A stretch of 41,590 nucleotides of DNA. Source: Actinomycetota bacterium (GTDB taxonomy: Bacteria > Actinomycetota > Geothermincolia > Fen-727 > JAQUKT01). The stretch is from contig JAQUKT010000006.1 of assembly GCA_028718945.1 (NCBI GenBank), positions 1-41,590 of the forward strand. Direction: 5' to 3'. Shown here piece after piece: positions 8,457 through 17,941 of this stretch (the stretch's first letter is position 1; each line of letters starts with the position of its first letter). Made by a program: the position numbers and the translations under genes. The notes under the pieces are model-generated. The model was not told the origin of the DNA. It did no database searches and saw only the letters and a program-made list of their open reading frames with translations.

Positions 8457-9965
8457 CTACGCCTCTTTTTGCATCTCTTCCTTGAACGTCTTGTATTGGT
8501 AGAGCGAAGCCAAGGCCTTTGCGCTTCTTTCCGGAGAAGGATAGATCACGACCTCGCTCTGACTCGCGAGCATCGGCGTCGTTGCTCCCGAAGTCGGGAA
8601 GGATACGGCAAGGATTGGCTTCCCGGTTTTCTCCATAAGACTGATTACCTCATTGCGATACGCGGTTTCGGTCTCTGTGATCGACTCGAGAAATTCATCG
8701 TTCGCCATTTTTGAAATCATCTTGTCTCTTTCAACGTCGCTCAGAACCGAGTCTTCCATTACGAATGACTGAAAGGAGGAAGTCGCTCCCATCGTTCCAA
8801 GGCTAACAACTGCGTCAACAGTCTCGCAGCGTGAAATAAGTTCAACGCACTTGAAATGCTTCGAAATATCGAGAGTTCCAACGAGGTCAACAGGATTGCC
8901 CCTGCTCCAGTAAGGGGGAAGAATTTGGTCCAGTTCTCTCAAAACTTCCTCTGGGAACCGCGCAAGTTCAAGCCCGTGCCGGGCAAGGGCATCAGTAGCC
9001 ACAACTCCCCATCCTCCACCCCATGTAAGCACCCCAACTCGTTTGCCCTTTGGGAGTGGCAAAGCAGCGAAAGCCTTTGCAATATCCAACATCTCTTCCG
9101 TATCAGCAGCCTCTATTATCCCCGTCTGCTTCATAACTCCCCTGAAAATTGTCTCGTCCGCCGCCATTGCCGCTGAGTGAGAGCGGGCTGCGCGGGCCCC
9201 GGCTTCGGTCTTCCCCGCCTTCATTACAATAACCGGTTTGACTTTTGAAGCCTCGCGAGCAACAGAGACAAAACGCCTGGCCTGCCTCAAGCCTTCAATG
9301 TATAGAAGAATTACCTCGGTCGAGGGGTCATGCGTAAAATACTCAAGATAGTCAGTGCAGGTAAGGTCTGCCTCATTTCCAATGCACACGAATCTCGAAA
9401 AACCAACACCAAGTGCCCTGCCAAGTGAAAGCATCTGGGTACCGAGGTTTCCACTCTGCGCGGCAAATCCAATCTTTCCGCGGACCGGCCTGACCGGTGG
9501 CATCAGAGCGTGAAGAGAACACGAGGAAGAGTAAACGCCCATTGTGTTTGGTCCAACAAGTCTCATCCCGGAACCCTTGACCAAATCAACTATCTCTCGC
9601 TCGAGTTTAGCGCCCTCTTCATCCGTCTCGCTGAACCCCCCGGAGATTACGATACAACTTCTTACACGAGCCTCTATACATTCCCGAAGAGCCTCGATAA
9701 CCGAAGGCGCCGGGATCGTTATCAGGGCAAGGTCAACCTGCTCGGGAATTTCCTTTATTGACCTTTTGACCTCCCTTTCAAGGATGACTTCTTCGCGTGG
9801 ATTCACCGGATAAACTTTACCGGTAAATCCTCCGGTAACTATGTTTGCGGCGATTATGTATCCCCACTTCATCTTGTTGTTGCTTGCACCTATTACTGCA
9901 ATCGTTCCGGGGTTGAACAAAAAATCAAGCTGTTTCTTTATTCCAGAATCCACCTTTACCTCCAC
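8457..9965 (-). CDS. Acyl-CoA synthetase (NDP-forming), CoA-binding/ligase (alpha-type) part
   Basis: 502 aa; LFNPGTIAVIGASNNKMKWGYIIAANI, RLVGPNTMGVYS, GFAAQSGNLGTQML, KAGKTEAGARAARSHSAAMAADETIFRGVMKQTGII. Confidence 0.9.
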   Translation of the reverse strand: MEVKVDSGIKKQLDFLFNPGTIAVIGASNNKMKWGYIIAANIVTGGFTGKVYPVNPREEVILEREVKRSIKEIPEQVDLALITIPAPSVIEALRECIEARVRSCIVISGGFSETDEEGAKLEREIVDLVKGSGMRLVGPNTMGVYSSSCSLHALMPPVRPVRGKIGFAAQSGNLGTQMLSLGRALGVGFSRFVCIGNEADLTCTDYLEYFTHDPSTEVILLYIEGLRQARRFVSVAREASKVKPVIVMKAGKTEAGARAARSHSAAMAADETIFRGVMKQTGIIEAADTEEMLDIAKAFAALPLPKGKRVGVLTWGGGWGVVATDALARHGLELARFPEEVLRELDQILPPYWSRGNPVDLVGTLDISKHFKCVELISRCETVDAVVSLGTMGATSSFQSFVMEDSVLSDVERDKMISKMANDEFLESITETETAYRNEVISLMEKTGKPILAVSFPTSGATTPMLASQSEVVIYPSPERSAKALASLYQYKTFKEEMQKEA

Positions 9966-9990
9966 TTTCTCTCAACGAACATGCCCGAGG

Positions 9991-10719
9991 TTAAATTCTT
10001 CCTCGAATGTTCTTAAGGTCTTTGTATTTTCTGCGCAGACCGGCGACTAACCACACTGCCTCCCAGACGATATCTTTGCTCATCTTCGACTGACCAACCC
10101 TTCTGTCAGTAAAAACTATGGGGAGTTCAAATACATCGAACCCCATTGCCACACAGACATAAGCCAATTCAACCTGAAAGGCATATCCGCGCGCGGCCAT
10201 CCTCGAGAAATCAATCGCCTCGAGCACCTCTCTCCGGTAGCACCTGTATCCACTTGTGCAGTCCCTTATTTTAAGGCCGGTCATAAGCCTTGAATAAGCG
10301 CTTCCGCCTCGACTTATGAGTCGCCTCGTAATACCCCAGTTCTCTATCCCCCCACCTTCAACATATCTTGAACCTATCACAACATCATGTTCTCCTATGG
10401 CAGACAAAAACTGGGGTATGTATCGAGGGTCATGCGAAAAATCCGCATCCATCTCGAAAACGACATCAGCGCCCATCCTCAGAGCCTCAGCAAAACCGTA
10501 CTTATATGCCGGTCCGAGACCCATCTTTTTTGCACGATGCCTCACCTGAACCTGGGGCAACTCAGCAGAAAGTCTATCTGCTATTTCGCCCGTCCCGTCA
10601 GGAGAATTGTCATCCACAATCAAAATAGATACTCCGCATTCAAGATTCAATAGCTCATGAACGAGCCTCTCGATGTTCTCTCTCTCGTTATATGTTGGAA
10701 TCACAATCACGGGTAACAA
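9991..10719 (-). CDS. Polyprenol-phosphate mannosyltransferase-like family 2 glycosyltransferase
   Basis: 242 aa; VIPTYNERENIERLV, ILIVDDNSPDGTGEIAD, VFEMDADFSHDPRYIPQFL, RGGSAYSRLMTGLKIRDCTSGYRCYRREVL. Confidence 0.92.
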   Translation of the reverse strand: MLPVIVIPTYNERENIERLVHELLNLECGVSILIVDDNSPDGTGEIADRLSAELPQVQVRHRAKKMGLGPAYKYGFAEALRMGADVVFEMDADFSHDPRYIPQFLSAIGEHDVVIGSRYVEGGGIENWGITRRLISRGGSAYSRLMTGLKIRDCTSGYRCYRREVLEAIDFSRMAARGYAFQVELAYVCVAMGFDVFELPIVFTDRRVGQSKMSKDIVWEAVWLVAGLRRKYKDLKNIRGRI

Positions 10720-10773
10720 TTGTCATCACCTAATTACGACGCTGGTAAAAGATATTTTATTAGCAAACCATAG

Positions 10774-11481
10774 TCAAGAAGCCTGGCGTCGCTCCTTCCA
10801 CCCATACTTCCCCACAAGAGGAACAAAAACACAAGAACCCTCTTCACTAACAATCGGCTTCCCTTTTTGTTTTTCTACAACAGTGAGCATTTGAATCGTC
10901 GAGGGACCAACTGGAATCACAAGTCTTGCACCTTCCGAAAGCTGCTCAACAAGGCATGGTGGAACCTCAGGGGCACCCGCAGTCACAATTATTCCATCAT
11001 AAGGAGCATGCTCCGGGAGTCCGGCGCTTCCATCACCAGTGACAACTTCAACATTTTGAATTACGAGCTCTTCAAGAACTCTCCTTGCCAGATTTGAAAG
11101 CGCTTCGATTCGCTCAATGGTATATACGGAACGGGCAAGCTTCGAAAGAATGGCTGCCTGATAACCGCTTCCGGTTCCTATTTCAAGAACCTTTTCATCA
11201 CCATGAAGATCAAGAAGTTCGGTCATCCATGCAACCATGTATGGTTGTGAAATTGTTTGACCCTCGAGTATTGGAAGCGGTGTGTCATCATAAGCTCTAT
11301 CAATGAATTCCGGGAGAACAAATCTATGCCTTGGAATCTCAAGCATCGCTTCGAGTACCCTCTTATCTCTAATTCCTCTGCTTTTTATTTGCTCTTTCAC
11401 CATTCGAGACCTGAGTTCTTTTAAGCGTATTTCCTCGGGTGACTCATCATTGGACACTTCCAAAACAACCCCTCGACTCAA
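10774..11481 (-). CDS. pcm: Protein-L-isoaspartate O-methyltransferase
   Basis: 235 aa; QTISQPYMVAWMTELL, KVLEIGTGSGYQAAILSKLA, PYDGIIVTAGAPEVP, RLVIPVG. Confidence 0.95.
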   Translation of the reverse strand: MSRGVVLEVSNDESPEEIRLKELRSRMVKEQIKSRGIRDKRVLEAMLEIPRHRFVLPEFIDRAYDDTPLPILEGQTISQPYMVAWMTELLDLHGDEKVLEIGTGSGYQAAILSKLARSVYTIERIEALSNLARRVLEELVIQNVEVVTGDGSAGLPEHAPYDGIIVTAGAPEVPPCLVEQLSEGARLVIPVGPSTIQMLTVVEKQKGKPIVSEEGSCVFVPLVGKYGWKERRQAS

Positions 11482-11552
11482 TTAAAAAAACAAAGCGGAC
11501 AATGAGTCCGCCTCAATCCGTTTTTCAGCAAATCATGCGATAAATTTGAGAA

Positions 11553-11885
11553 TCAATCACGTAGGTCTTCAGTGCTTTTGAACATCTTGAATATCTTGGT
11601 GAGACCAGTAATTCTGAAAATTCGAAGGATGTTCTCCTGTTTGCAAATGATCCCCATCTCACCATCGTGCTGCTTTACCCTTTTCAGTCCACCAACAAGA
11701 ACACCCAGTCCAGTGCTATCGAGGAAATCAACCTCGTCCAGGTCAACAGCCACCTTGTACCGGCCCCTTTCGACTGAGTCCACTATAGTCTCCCGAAGCG
11801 ATGGTGCGGTATAAATGTCAACCTCGCCCTTCAACTTGATTACCGTGTACTCACCAACATCTCTTGTTGATACTTCGAGTTCCAA
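11553..11885 (-). CDS. STAS-domain anti-sigma factor antagonist
   Basis: 110 aa; LKGEVDIYTAPSLRETI, VDLDEVDFLDSTGLGVLVGGLKR. Confidence 0.93.
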   Translation of the reverse strand: MELEVSTRDVGEYTVIKLKGEVDIYTAPSLRETIVDSVERGRYKVAVDLDEVDFLDSTGLGVLVGGLKRVKQHDGEMGIICKQENILRIFRITGLTKIFKMFKSTEDLRD

Positions 11886-11938
11886 ATTCTTCCTCCGTTT
11901 GTATCGTCTATCTCAACGCGCACGAGAAAAGTTTTGGC

Positions 11939-12175
11939 TCATGCTTTCTTTGGTCTCTTGACAGTGGCTCCACAATGAGGGCATTTGACCTCGCTCTTGC
12001 CAGCGTCAAGTGTTACCCGGTTCCCACAACCATGACACCGTATCCGTAGAATCTCCTCGCCAAATTTCTCGTGTCCGTGCGGCCCTCTTACCATCGTTGC
12101 GCCTCCAACCCGACGATTCTTACATTTTAGCCCGAACCACTGCGCTCTATACCATGCGCCAGTACCCGCTGCCAT
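11939..12175 (-). CDS. Small zinc-ribbon protein (true start may be internal, at MVRGPHGHEKF)
   Basis: 78 aa ORF; CHGC...CPHC zinc-ribbon pattern near the C-terminus. Confidence 0.55.
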   Translation of the reverse strand: MAAGTGAWYRAQWFGLKCKNRRVGGATMVRGPHGHEKFGEEILRIRCHGCGNRVTLDAGKSEVKCPHCGATVKRPKKA

Positions 12176-12235
12176 TGATTTTAATAATTATAACTCAAAT
12201 TGACAAAATTTGACACCATCAATAGTTCTATTCGG

Positions 12236-12694
12236 TCAAATCTTTCCATAAATCAACTCTCTCGCAAGCAAATCAAGCGGTTTTACTTTACGCGAAACAG
12301 TATCCACCTCCCATGAAACCCAGTCTGCTTCCCTTCCAACCTCATAGACAAATGAGACCTTGAAAATATTTTTCCGCGTTTCCTCAGCACCCCACTTCGG
12401 CCTGAAACCACCTTGAACGATTTTCACCCCTCTGTCCTCGATAAAACCTTCTATGCCCTCGCCAATAGTCATATCCGTCCCGTGAATTGCAAGACACTTC
12501 ACTAATTCAATTGCGCGATTTGCCCGCCTGGAAAATTGGTACCATCCAAAAAACGAAACCAGAAACAAGCACAAAACCGCAATTAGAAGTAAAGCAACTC
12601 TTCCTTTTTTTCCTCTCTTTTTCTCTAAGTGATTCAAATTTTCTTGCCGACCTTGATTCTCAACATTTTGTTGCCCGGTAAAAGAACAACACAC
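12236..12694 (-). CDS. Hypothetical single-pass membrane protein
   Basis: 152 aa; basic N-terminus and TM segment VALLLIAVLCLFLVSFFGWY, soluble C-terminal domain. Confidence 0.6.
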   Translation of the reverse strand: MCCSFTGQQNVENQGRQENLNHLEKKRGKKGRVALLLIAVLCLFLVSFFGWYQFSRRANRAIELVKCLAIHGTDMTIGEGIEGFIEDRGVKIVQGGFRPKWGAEETRKNIFKVSFVYEVGREADWVSWEVDTVSRKVKPLDLLARELIYGKI

Positions 12695-12849
12695 CGCTTC
12701 GCACTACATCAACCACGTTTCAGGGTTTCCCGGTGAGCTTCAACAAGATTATAACGGTTATGACGGGAAACTATCCTGACGCTTGGTGCAGAAACCTGTT
12801 TCCTTGAACCTAAGATTCAATCGAGTAGAATACAATGAAGTAGTACTGA

Positions 12850-12923
12850 GGGGCCGTGGTCCAATGGGAAGATGCGTCCTTCGCGCGGACGAGACGGGGG
12901 TTCGACTCCCCCCGGCTCCACCA
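12850..12923 (+). tRNA. tRNA-Ala(CGC), CCA encoded
   Basis: GGGGCCG...CGGCTCC acceptor with G3-U70 identity pair; anticodon stem CGTCC/GGACG with loop TTCGCGC (anticodon CGC); GGGGG-TTCGACT-CCCCC T-arm; ends ACCA. Confidence 0.93.
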
Positions 12924-12960
12924 TACGAGTAGCTACAATTTTTCTTCAATCCCTTCAGAG

Positions 12961-13086
12961 ATGAATCATCATGCGCCGCTAAGCCTTTCTGATGAACAAG
13001 GCAAATCAAAAGCAGTCATCCTTGAAGAAACCCTCTCGCAAATTGAGAAAATCAGAAAGAAAAACGAGGAATTTACAAAACTTTAG
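12961..13086 (+). CDS. Possible small protein (41 aa)
   Basis: MNHHAPLSLSDEQGKSKAVILEETLSQIEKIRKKNEEFTKL; helical and charged, lies between the tRNA and the acyl-CoA ligase gene. Weak. Confidence 0.3.
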   Translation: MNHHAPLSLSDEQGKSKAVILEETLSQIEKIRKKNEEFTKL

Positions 13087-13146
13087 CTATGAATTATAGT
13101 TCTTGAAACACATGAGAAACTAAAAAAAGAAAGATAAGGAGCGCTC

Positions 13147-14745
13147 ATGCGGAAAAATATTACATTTGCAAATATTGTTGATCGCGCCGCTAAGGCTCAT
13201 GGTGATCGCATTTGCACGTACCGTGACGAACCCGTGCGGTACAGACTCCTCGGACCTGAGAACGACGGTACAAGCGTCACCTTCAAAGAGACATTGGAGG
13301 CTACGTGCCGCATTGCCGACGGCCTCAAGAGAAAATTGGGAGTAAAGTGCGGCGACCGAATAGCAGTGCTTCTTACAAATGTTCCTGAATTTCCGCTCAT
13401 TGCCCAGGCTGCAGCGCGCCTCGGCGCAATAACTGTACCCTACAACTACATGCTCAAAGCCCGGGAAATTACGAAGCTAATAAACGACTGCGGAGCGCGG
13501 GTTCTTTTGACCGAACCACAATTGTTCAACATGAACATAAAAGAAAAATCTAACGTCCCGGAAGTTGAGCACTGGCTGATGGTCGGTCCTGAAGAACAGG
13601 TTCCGGAAGATTTCATGTCTCTCGATGAACTTGCTGATGGGATGAACAGCTACATTGAGCCTTATCCCCTTGATCCCGATGATATCGTAGCAATCTTCTA
13701 TACATCGGGGACAACCGGTTTCCCGAAGGGAGCAATGCTGACCAGTGGAAATATGCTTGCTACTACACGTCTTTCTGTTCGTCTCTTAAGAATCGGCAAG
13801 AAGGACTTTGGAGTTACAGCGCTTCCCATGGCACACATTTTCGGATTCAACACCACAATCGTTGGTGGCCTTTACTCGGGATCTTCAGGAATTCTTCTGC
13901 GCTTTTTTGACCCCGAAAAAGTGCTTCACTCAATAGAAAAATACCGCGCAACCACTTTCATGGGTGTCCCGGCGATGTACAATATGCTGCTTCTTGCCCA
14001 CCCCGAGAAATATAACCTGTCAAGCATACGATACTGGATATCCGGAGCAGACGCAATGCCCGTAGAGCATATAAAAATCTTCGAAGCCCTCGGAGGGAAA
14101 TTTATCGAGGGTTACGGGCTCGTTGAAACTTCACCAATAGTTTCAGTGAATCCGCCTTTCATGAGAAAACCCGGTTCAATCGGTATTCCTGTCCCGGGCG
14201 TGAAAGTAAGGATCATGAGCGAAGACGGTAAATTACTACGGCGCGGCAAGGTAGGAGAGATCGTCGTGCGAGGACCAAATGTAATGAAGGGATACTGGAA
14301 TGAGGAGGAAGGCACCAGAGAAGCGTTCAAATACGGGTGGTTTCATACCGGTGATATGGGATATCGAGACAAACTCGGGTTCATATACTTTGTTGACCGC
14401 GAAAAAGATGTCGTAAAAACTGGCGGATATAGCGTGTTCTCCTGCGAAATCGAAGAGGAAATACTCGAGAATCCCAAGGTGTTCAAAGTTGCAGTAGTCG
14501 GCGTATCACACCCCACAAAGGGGCAGGTTCCGTACGCAGTCATTCAATTGAAGGAGGGCGAAAAAGCAACGGAAGAAGAACTGCTGGACTGGATAAAAAA
14601 GCATATAGCGGCATACAAAGCCCCCAGAAAAGTGAAAATAATTGATGAGATGCCACTTACCATGACATTGAAAGTTCTAAAAAGAGAGCTACGGAAAAAA
14701 CTTGAGGCAGAAGAAGGCATCAAAGAGGCGCAAACCCCGACCTAA
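13147..14745 (+). CDS. AMP-binding acyl-CoA synthetase/ligase
   Basis: 532 aa; IFYTSGTTGFPKGAMLT, GYGLVETSPIVSVNPP, GWFHTGDMGYRDKLGFIYFVDREKDVVKTGGYSVFSCEIEE. Confidence 0.95.
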   Translation: MRKNITFANIVDRAAKAHGDRICTYRDEPVRYRLLGPENDGTSVTFKETLEATCRIADGLKRKLGVKCGDRIAVLLTNVPEFPLIAQAAARLGAITVPYNYMLKAREITKLINDCGARVLLTEPQLFNMNIKEKSNVPEVEHWLMVGPEEQVPEDFMSLDELADGMNSYIEPYPLDPDDIVAIFYTSGTTGFPKGAMLTSGNMLATTRLSVRLLRIGKKDFGVTALPMAHIFGFNTTIVGGLYSGSSGILLRFFDPEKVLHSIEKYRATTFMGVPAMYNMLLLAHPEKYNLSSIRYWISGADAMPVEHIKIFEALGGKFIEGYGLVETSPIVSVNPPFMRKPGSIGIPVPGVKVRIMSEDGKLLRRGKVGEIVVRGPNVMKGYWNEEEGTREAFKYGWFHTGDMGYRDKLGFIYFVDREKDVVKTGGYSVFSCEIEEEILENPKVFKVAVVGVSHPTKGQVPYAVIQLKEGEKATEEELLDWIKKHIAAYKAPRKVKIIDEMPLTMTLKVLKRELRKKLEAEEGIKEAQTPT

Positions 14746-14760
14746 AAGGAGGATTGGCAA

Positions 14761-15870
14761 ATGGTTTCATTTAGCCCGAGTGAAGAGCAGGCGATGATCA
14801 AGGAGACCATCGCAAGTTTCGCAACTGACCAGATTGAGCCGCTGGCAAGGGAGTGTGATGAAGCCGGTGAAGTCAAGGAGGAGCTGATCAAAACAGGCTG
14901 GGAACTTGAAATAATTCCCTCATCTCTCCCCGAAGAGTACGGCGGCTTCGGCGAAAGCCCTTCCGCGGTCACCGGTTGCATAGCATTCGAAGAACTCGCC
15001 CATGGTGATCTTTCTACAGCAATGCATGTCCTCTCTGCCACAACCCCGGCATACGCGCTTTTTCTGTATGGAACAGACGAGCAAAAAAAACAACACCTTC
15101 CAGCTTTCTGCGGTGAGGAATTCAAAGCTGCCGCAACTGCCATTGTAGAGCCGCGGTACTTCTTTGATGCGTCTTCGCTTTCAACAACGGCAACGCGCGA
15201 TGGTGAGGAGTATGTAATCAAAGGAGAAAAATGCTTCGTCCCGTTAGCACCAGAATCAGAACACATTCTCGTTTTTGCCACAACCAACCCTGGAGCTGGA
15301 TTTGCAAGCGTTGATGCATTCCTCGTGCCCAAGGACGCCGAGAATCTCGTCATAGGAGAACGCGAGAAAAATATGGGGATGAAAGCACTTGCAACATACG
15401 AGGTGTCTTTGAACGATGTTCGGGTTCCCTTGAGTTCAAAAATCGGTGAGGAAGCGGGAATTGACTACCTGAAGCTCCTTTCGCGCTCAAGGCTCGCACT
15501 GGCTTCACTTGCCCTCGGGATGATGAGGAAAGCAGCGGAGAATTCACGCGATTACGCAAAAGAGCGAATTGCATTCGGGGAGCCCATTGGCTCAAGACAG
15601 ACAATCGCTTTCATGATTGCTGAGATGTTCATAGAAGTTGATGCGACAAGAATGCTTATATGGGAAGCAGCATGGAAATGCGACCGTGGAGAAGAATTTG
15701 CCAAGGATGCTGCTCTTGCCAAGAACTACGCTGCCCAGAAGTGCATGAAAATCTGTGATGGGGCGGTACAGGTCATGGGCGGGCACGGGTATGTGAGGGA
15801 GAACATGCCCGAGCTCTGGTTCAGAAACGCAAGTGCTTTTTCAAGCCTTGAAGGCATTGTAATGGTTTAG
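14761..15870 (+). CDS. Acyl-CoA dehydrogenase family protein
   Basis: 369 aa; SLPEEYGGFGES, AFEELAHGDLSTAMHVLS, ALASLALGMMRKAAENSRDYAKERIAFGEPIGSRQTIAFMIAEM, VQVMGGHGYVRENMPE. Confidence 0.93.
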   Translation: MVSFSPSEEQAMIKETIASFATDQIEPLARECDEAGEVKEELIKTGWELEIIPSSLPEEYGGFGESPSAVTGCIAFEELAHGDLSTAMHVLSATTPAYALFLYGTDEQKKQHLPAFCGEEFKAAATAIVEPRYFFDASSLSTTATRDGEEYVIKGEKCFVPLAPESEHILVFATTNPGAGFASVDAFLVPKDAENLVIGEREKNMGMKALATYEVSLNDVRVPLSSKIGEEAGIDYLKLLSRSRLALASLALGMMRKAAENSRDYAKERIAFGEPIGSRQTIAFMIAEMFIEVDATRMLIWEAAWKCDRGEEFAKDAALAKNYAAQKCMKICDGAVQVMGGHGYVRENMPELWFRNASAFSSLEGIVMV

Positions 15871-15882
15871 GAGGCGAGCATT

Positions 15883-17130
15883 ATGATTGATTTTGAGCTT
15901 TCTCCAAAAATGAGAGCAACCCAGAAGATGCTGAGAATTTTCGCCGAGAATGCTATGCGCCCTGTCGCCAGGCAATATGACGAGCAGGAGCATGAAAAAC
16001 CCTTGGAACTCATCAAGATGGTGCATGGTTTCATGAAGGGTGGCATCGGCGGACCTGCTCCGGCAGGAGATAAAAAGGAAGAAGGCGACAAGAAAAAAAA
16101 GAAGTCTGAGGTAAACTTCGCAACCGCGGTAACGGTTGAGGAAATTTTCTGGGGCGATGCAGGTGTTGCGCTTGCTTTCCCTGGTGAGGGTCTTGGGGGG
16201 GCTGCAATTCACGCAACCGGAACCCCAGAACAAAAAGAGCGTTTCCTCTCTCGCTTCAAGGGAGATGAGCCAGTATGGGGAGCAATGGCAATAACTGAAC
16301 CAGAGGCTGGAAGTGATAGCGCAAATATAAAGACAACCGCGGTTCGGGACGGCGATGAATGGATCCTAAACGGTGAGAAGATTTTCGTGACCTCCGGTAA
16401 GAGCGCGCTCGAGGACTCGAAGGGATTGGTGGTTGTTTGGGCAACAGTTGACCCGAAAGCAGGTCGCGCTGGCATCAAGCCCTTCGTTGTCGAACACGGA
16501 ACCCCGGGTATGCAAATAACAAAAGTTGAGGATAAGTTGGGGATTCGCTGCTCGGATACCGTTTCAATCTCCTTTATGGACTGCAGGATCCCGGCCGACA
16601 ACATCCTTGGAAGCCCAGAAATCACCGACCTCAGCAAAAAAACAACCTCTGGTTTCAAAGGGGTAATGAAGACTTTCGACGCCACCAGACCCATGGTTTC
16701 GGCAATGGCAATTGGCGTCGGCAGAGCCGCACTCGACTTCTTGAAAGAAACGCTCGCAAAGGAAGGGCTCGAGGTCCGTTATGAAATATCCCCGAACCGC
16801 ATGACCTCAATCGAGCGTGATATCGCAGAGTTGGAAGCCAACCTGAAGGCTGCAAGACTGCTCACATGGAGAGCAGTATGGATGCTTGATAATGGCGAAC
16901 GAAACAGCCTTGAGGCATCGATGGCGAAAGCAAAGGCCGGACTTGTGGTAACACAAGTGACTCAGAAGTGCGTCGAGCTCTTGGGGCCACTCGGCTACTC
17001 ACGAAAATTGCTCCTCGAGAAGTGGATGAGGGACGCAAAGATAAACGACATATTCGAAGGAACCGGTCAGATTCAAATGCTCATTACCGCAAGAAACGTG
17101 CTTGGTTTCGGAAGAGACAAGTTGAAATAA
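15883..17130 (+). CDS. Acyl-CoA dehydrogenase family protein with Lys/Glu-rich insertion
   Basis: 415 aa; MAITEPEAGSDSANIKTTAVRDGDEWILNGEKIFVTSG, VELLGPLGYSRKLLLEKWMRDAKINDIFEGTGQIQMLITARNVLG. Confidence 0.95.
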   Translation: MIDFELSPKMRATQKMLRIFAENAMRPVARQYDEQEHEKPLELIKMVHGFMKGGIGGPAPAGDKKEEGDKKKKKSEVNFATAVTVEEIFWGDAGVALAFPGEGLGGAAIHATGTPEQKERFLSRFKGDEPVWGAMAITEPEAGSDSANIKTTAVRDGDEWILNGEKIFVTSGKSALEDSKGLVVVWATVDPKAGRAGIKPFVVEHGTPGMQITKVEDKLGIRCSDTVSISFMDCRIPADNILGSPEITDLSKKTTSGFKGVMKTFDATRPMVSAMAIGVGRAALDFLKETLAKEGLEVRYEISPNRMTSIERDIAELEANLKAARLLTWRAVWMLDNGERNSLEASMAKAKAGLVVTQVTQKCVELLGPLGYSRKLLLEKWMRDAKINDIFEGTGQIQMLITARNVLGFGRDKLK

Positions 17131-17325
17131 CAGTAGCACCGGCATCCTTGCATAGAAATATTGCAATATCGAGTCTATTCACATGAAGGTTCCATAAAGA
17201 TGGACCTATAATAACCGAAAATCTAAAACGATTAACGGGTTGTTTCACGAAACTCCCGCATTCGGTTACAAGTCCTTCCGCGTGACTGACTCGGGATTTA
17301 ATAAATTGCCTCAAGATTTGCTTTG

Positions 17326-17760
17326 TTATTTGAAAATACCTGGCGGAGCATCCGGAAGTTCTTCAGAGGTGATATCAGCCCCGGTTTTCACAATTTCCCA
17401 CTCCCCGTCCATTGCTTTCAGGAAAACGTCGAATCCCACCGCTTCCTCTGCTGGAACGCCTGTCTCCTGAACAGAAACCCTTGCCCATCCACCAATAACA
17501 ACTTTTTTGACTGCACTGAACTTGGAACCGGGGTTAGCGTCTTCAGCGTACCTCAACGCTGCCCTGATAGCCTTTGCCTCCGCTGGAACCCTTCCCCCAC
17601 CTCCAACACCGGAACTCGAGGGAGGCTGCGGCGTTACTTTCCCCGCACCACAACCAGAAAGGCACAAAGTGACGAAAAGCGAAACAAAAACAACTAAAAG
17701 CCCGTTTGCGTTTATTCTGTCTCTCATCTTTGATACAGAATCAAAAAATCTCATGACCAA
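17326..17760 (-). CDS. Putative lipoprotein
   Basis: 144 aa; signal-like LLVVFVSLFVTLCLSGCGAG lipobox followed by a soluble domain. Confidence 0.65.
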   Translation of the reverse strand: MVMRFFDSVSKMRDRINANGLLVVFVSLFVTLCLSGCGAGKVTPQPPSSSGVGGGGRVPAEAKAIRAALRYAEDANPGSKFSAVKKVVIGGWARVSVQETGVPAEEAVGFDVFLKAMDGEWEIVKTGADITSEELPDAPPGIFK

Positions 17761-17941
17761 ATATTAAACCCCAAAAAAACAGTTATACCTTTCCAATATT
17801 AACAGCTATGCCAGCTTCAGTTAAGCTCACAGCCAGTGGAGCAGGCATCTCTATCTGTTTCCTCTCAACATTAACAGAATGGCAAGCCTCTCCCAAGTCC
17901 TAAGATTCAGGAAAAGGAGGGAGGTAATCATCAGCGAACAA

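Noticed and set aside
12758-13009. Minus-strand ORF GGAGGSRTPVSSARRTHLPIG
   Set aside because: It is the complement of tRNA-Ala; spurious.
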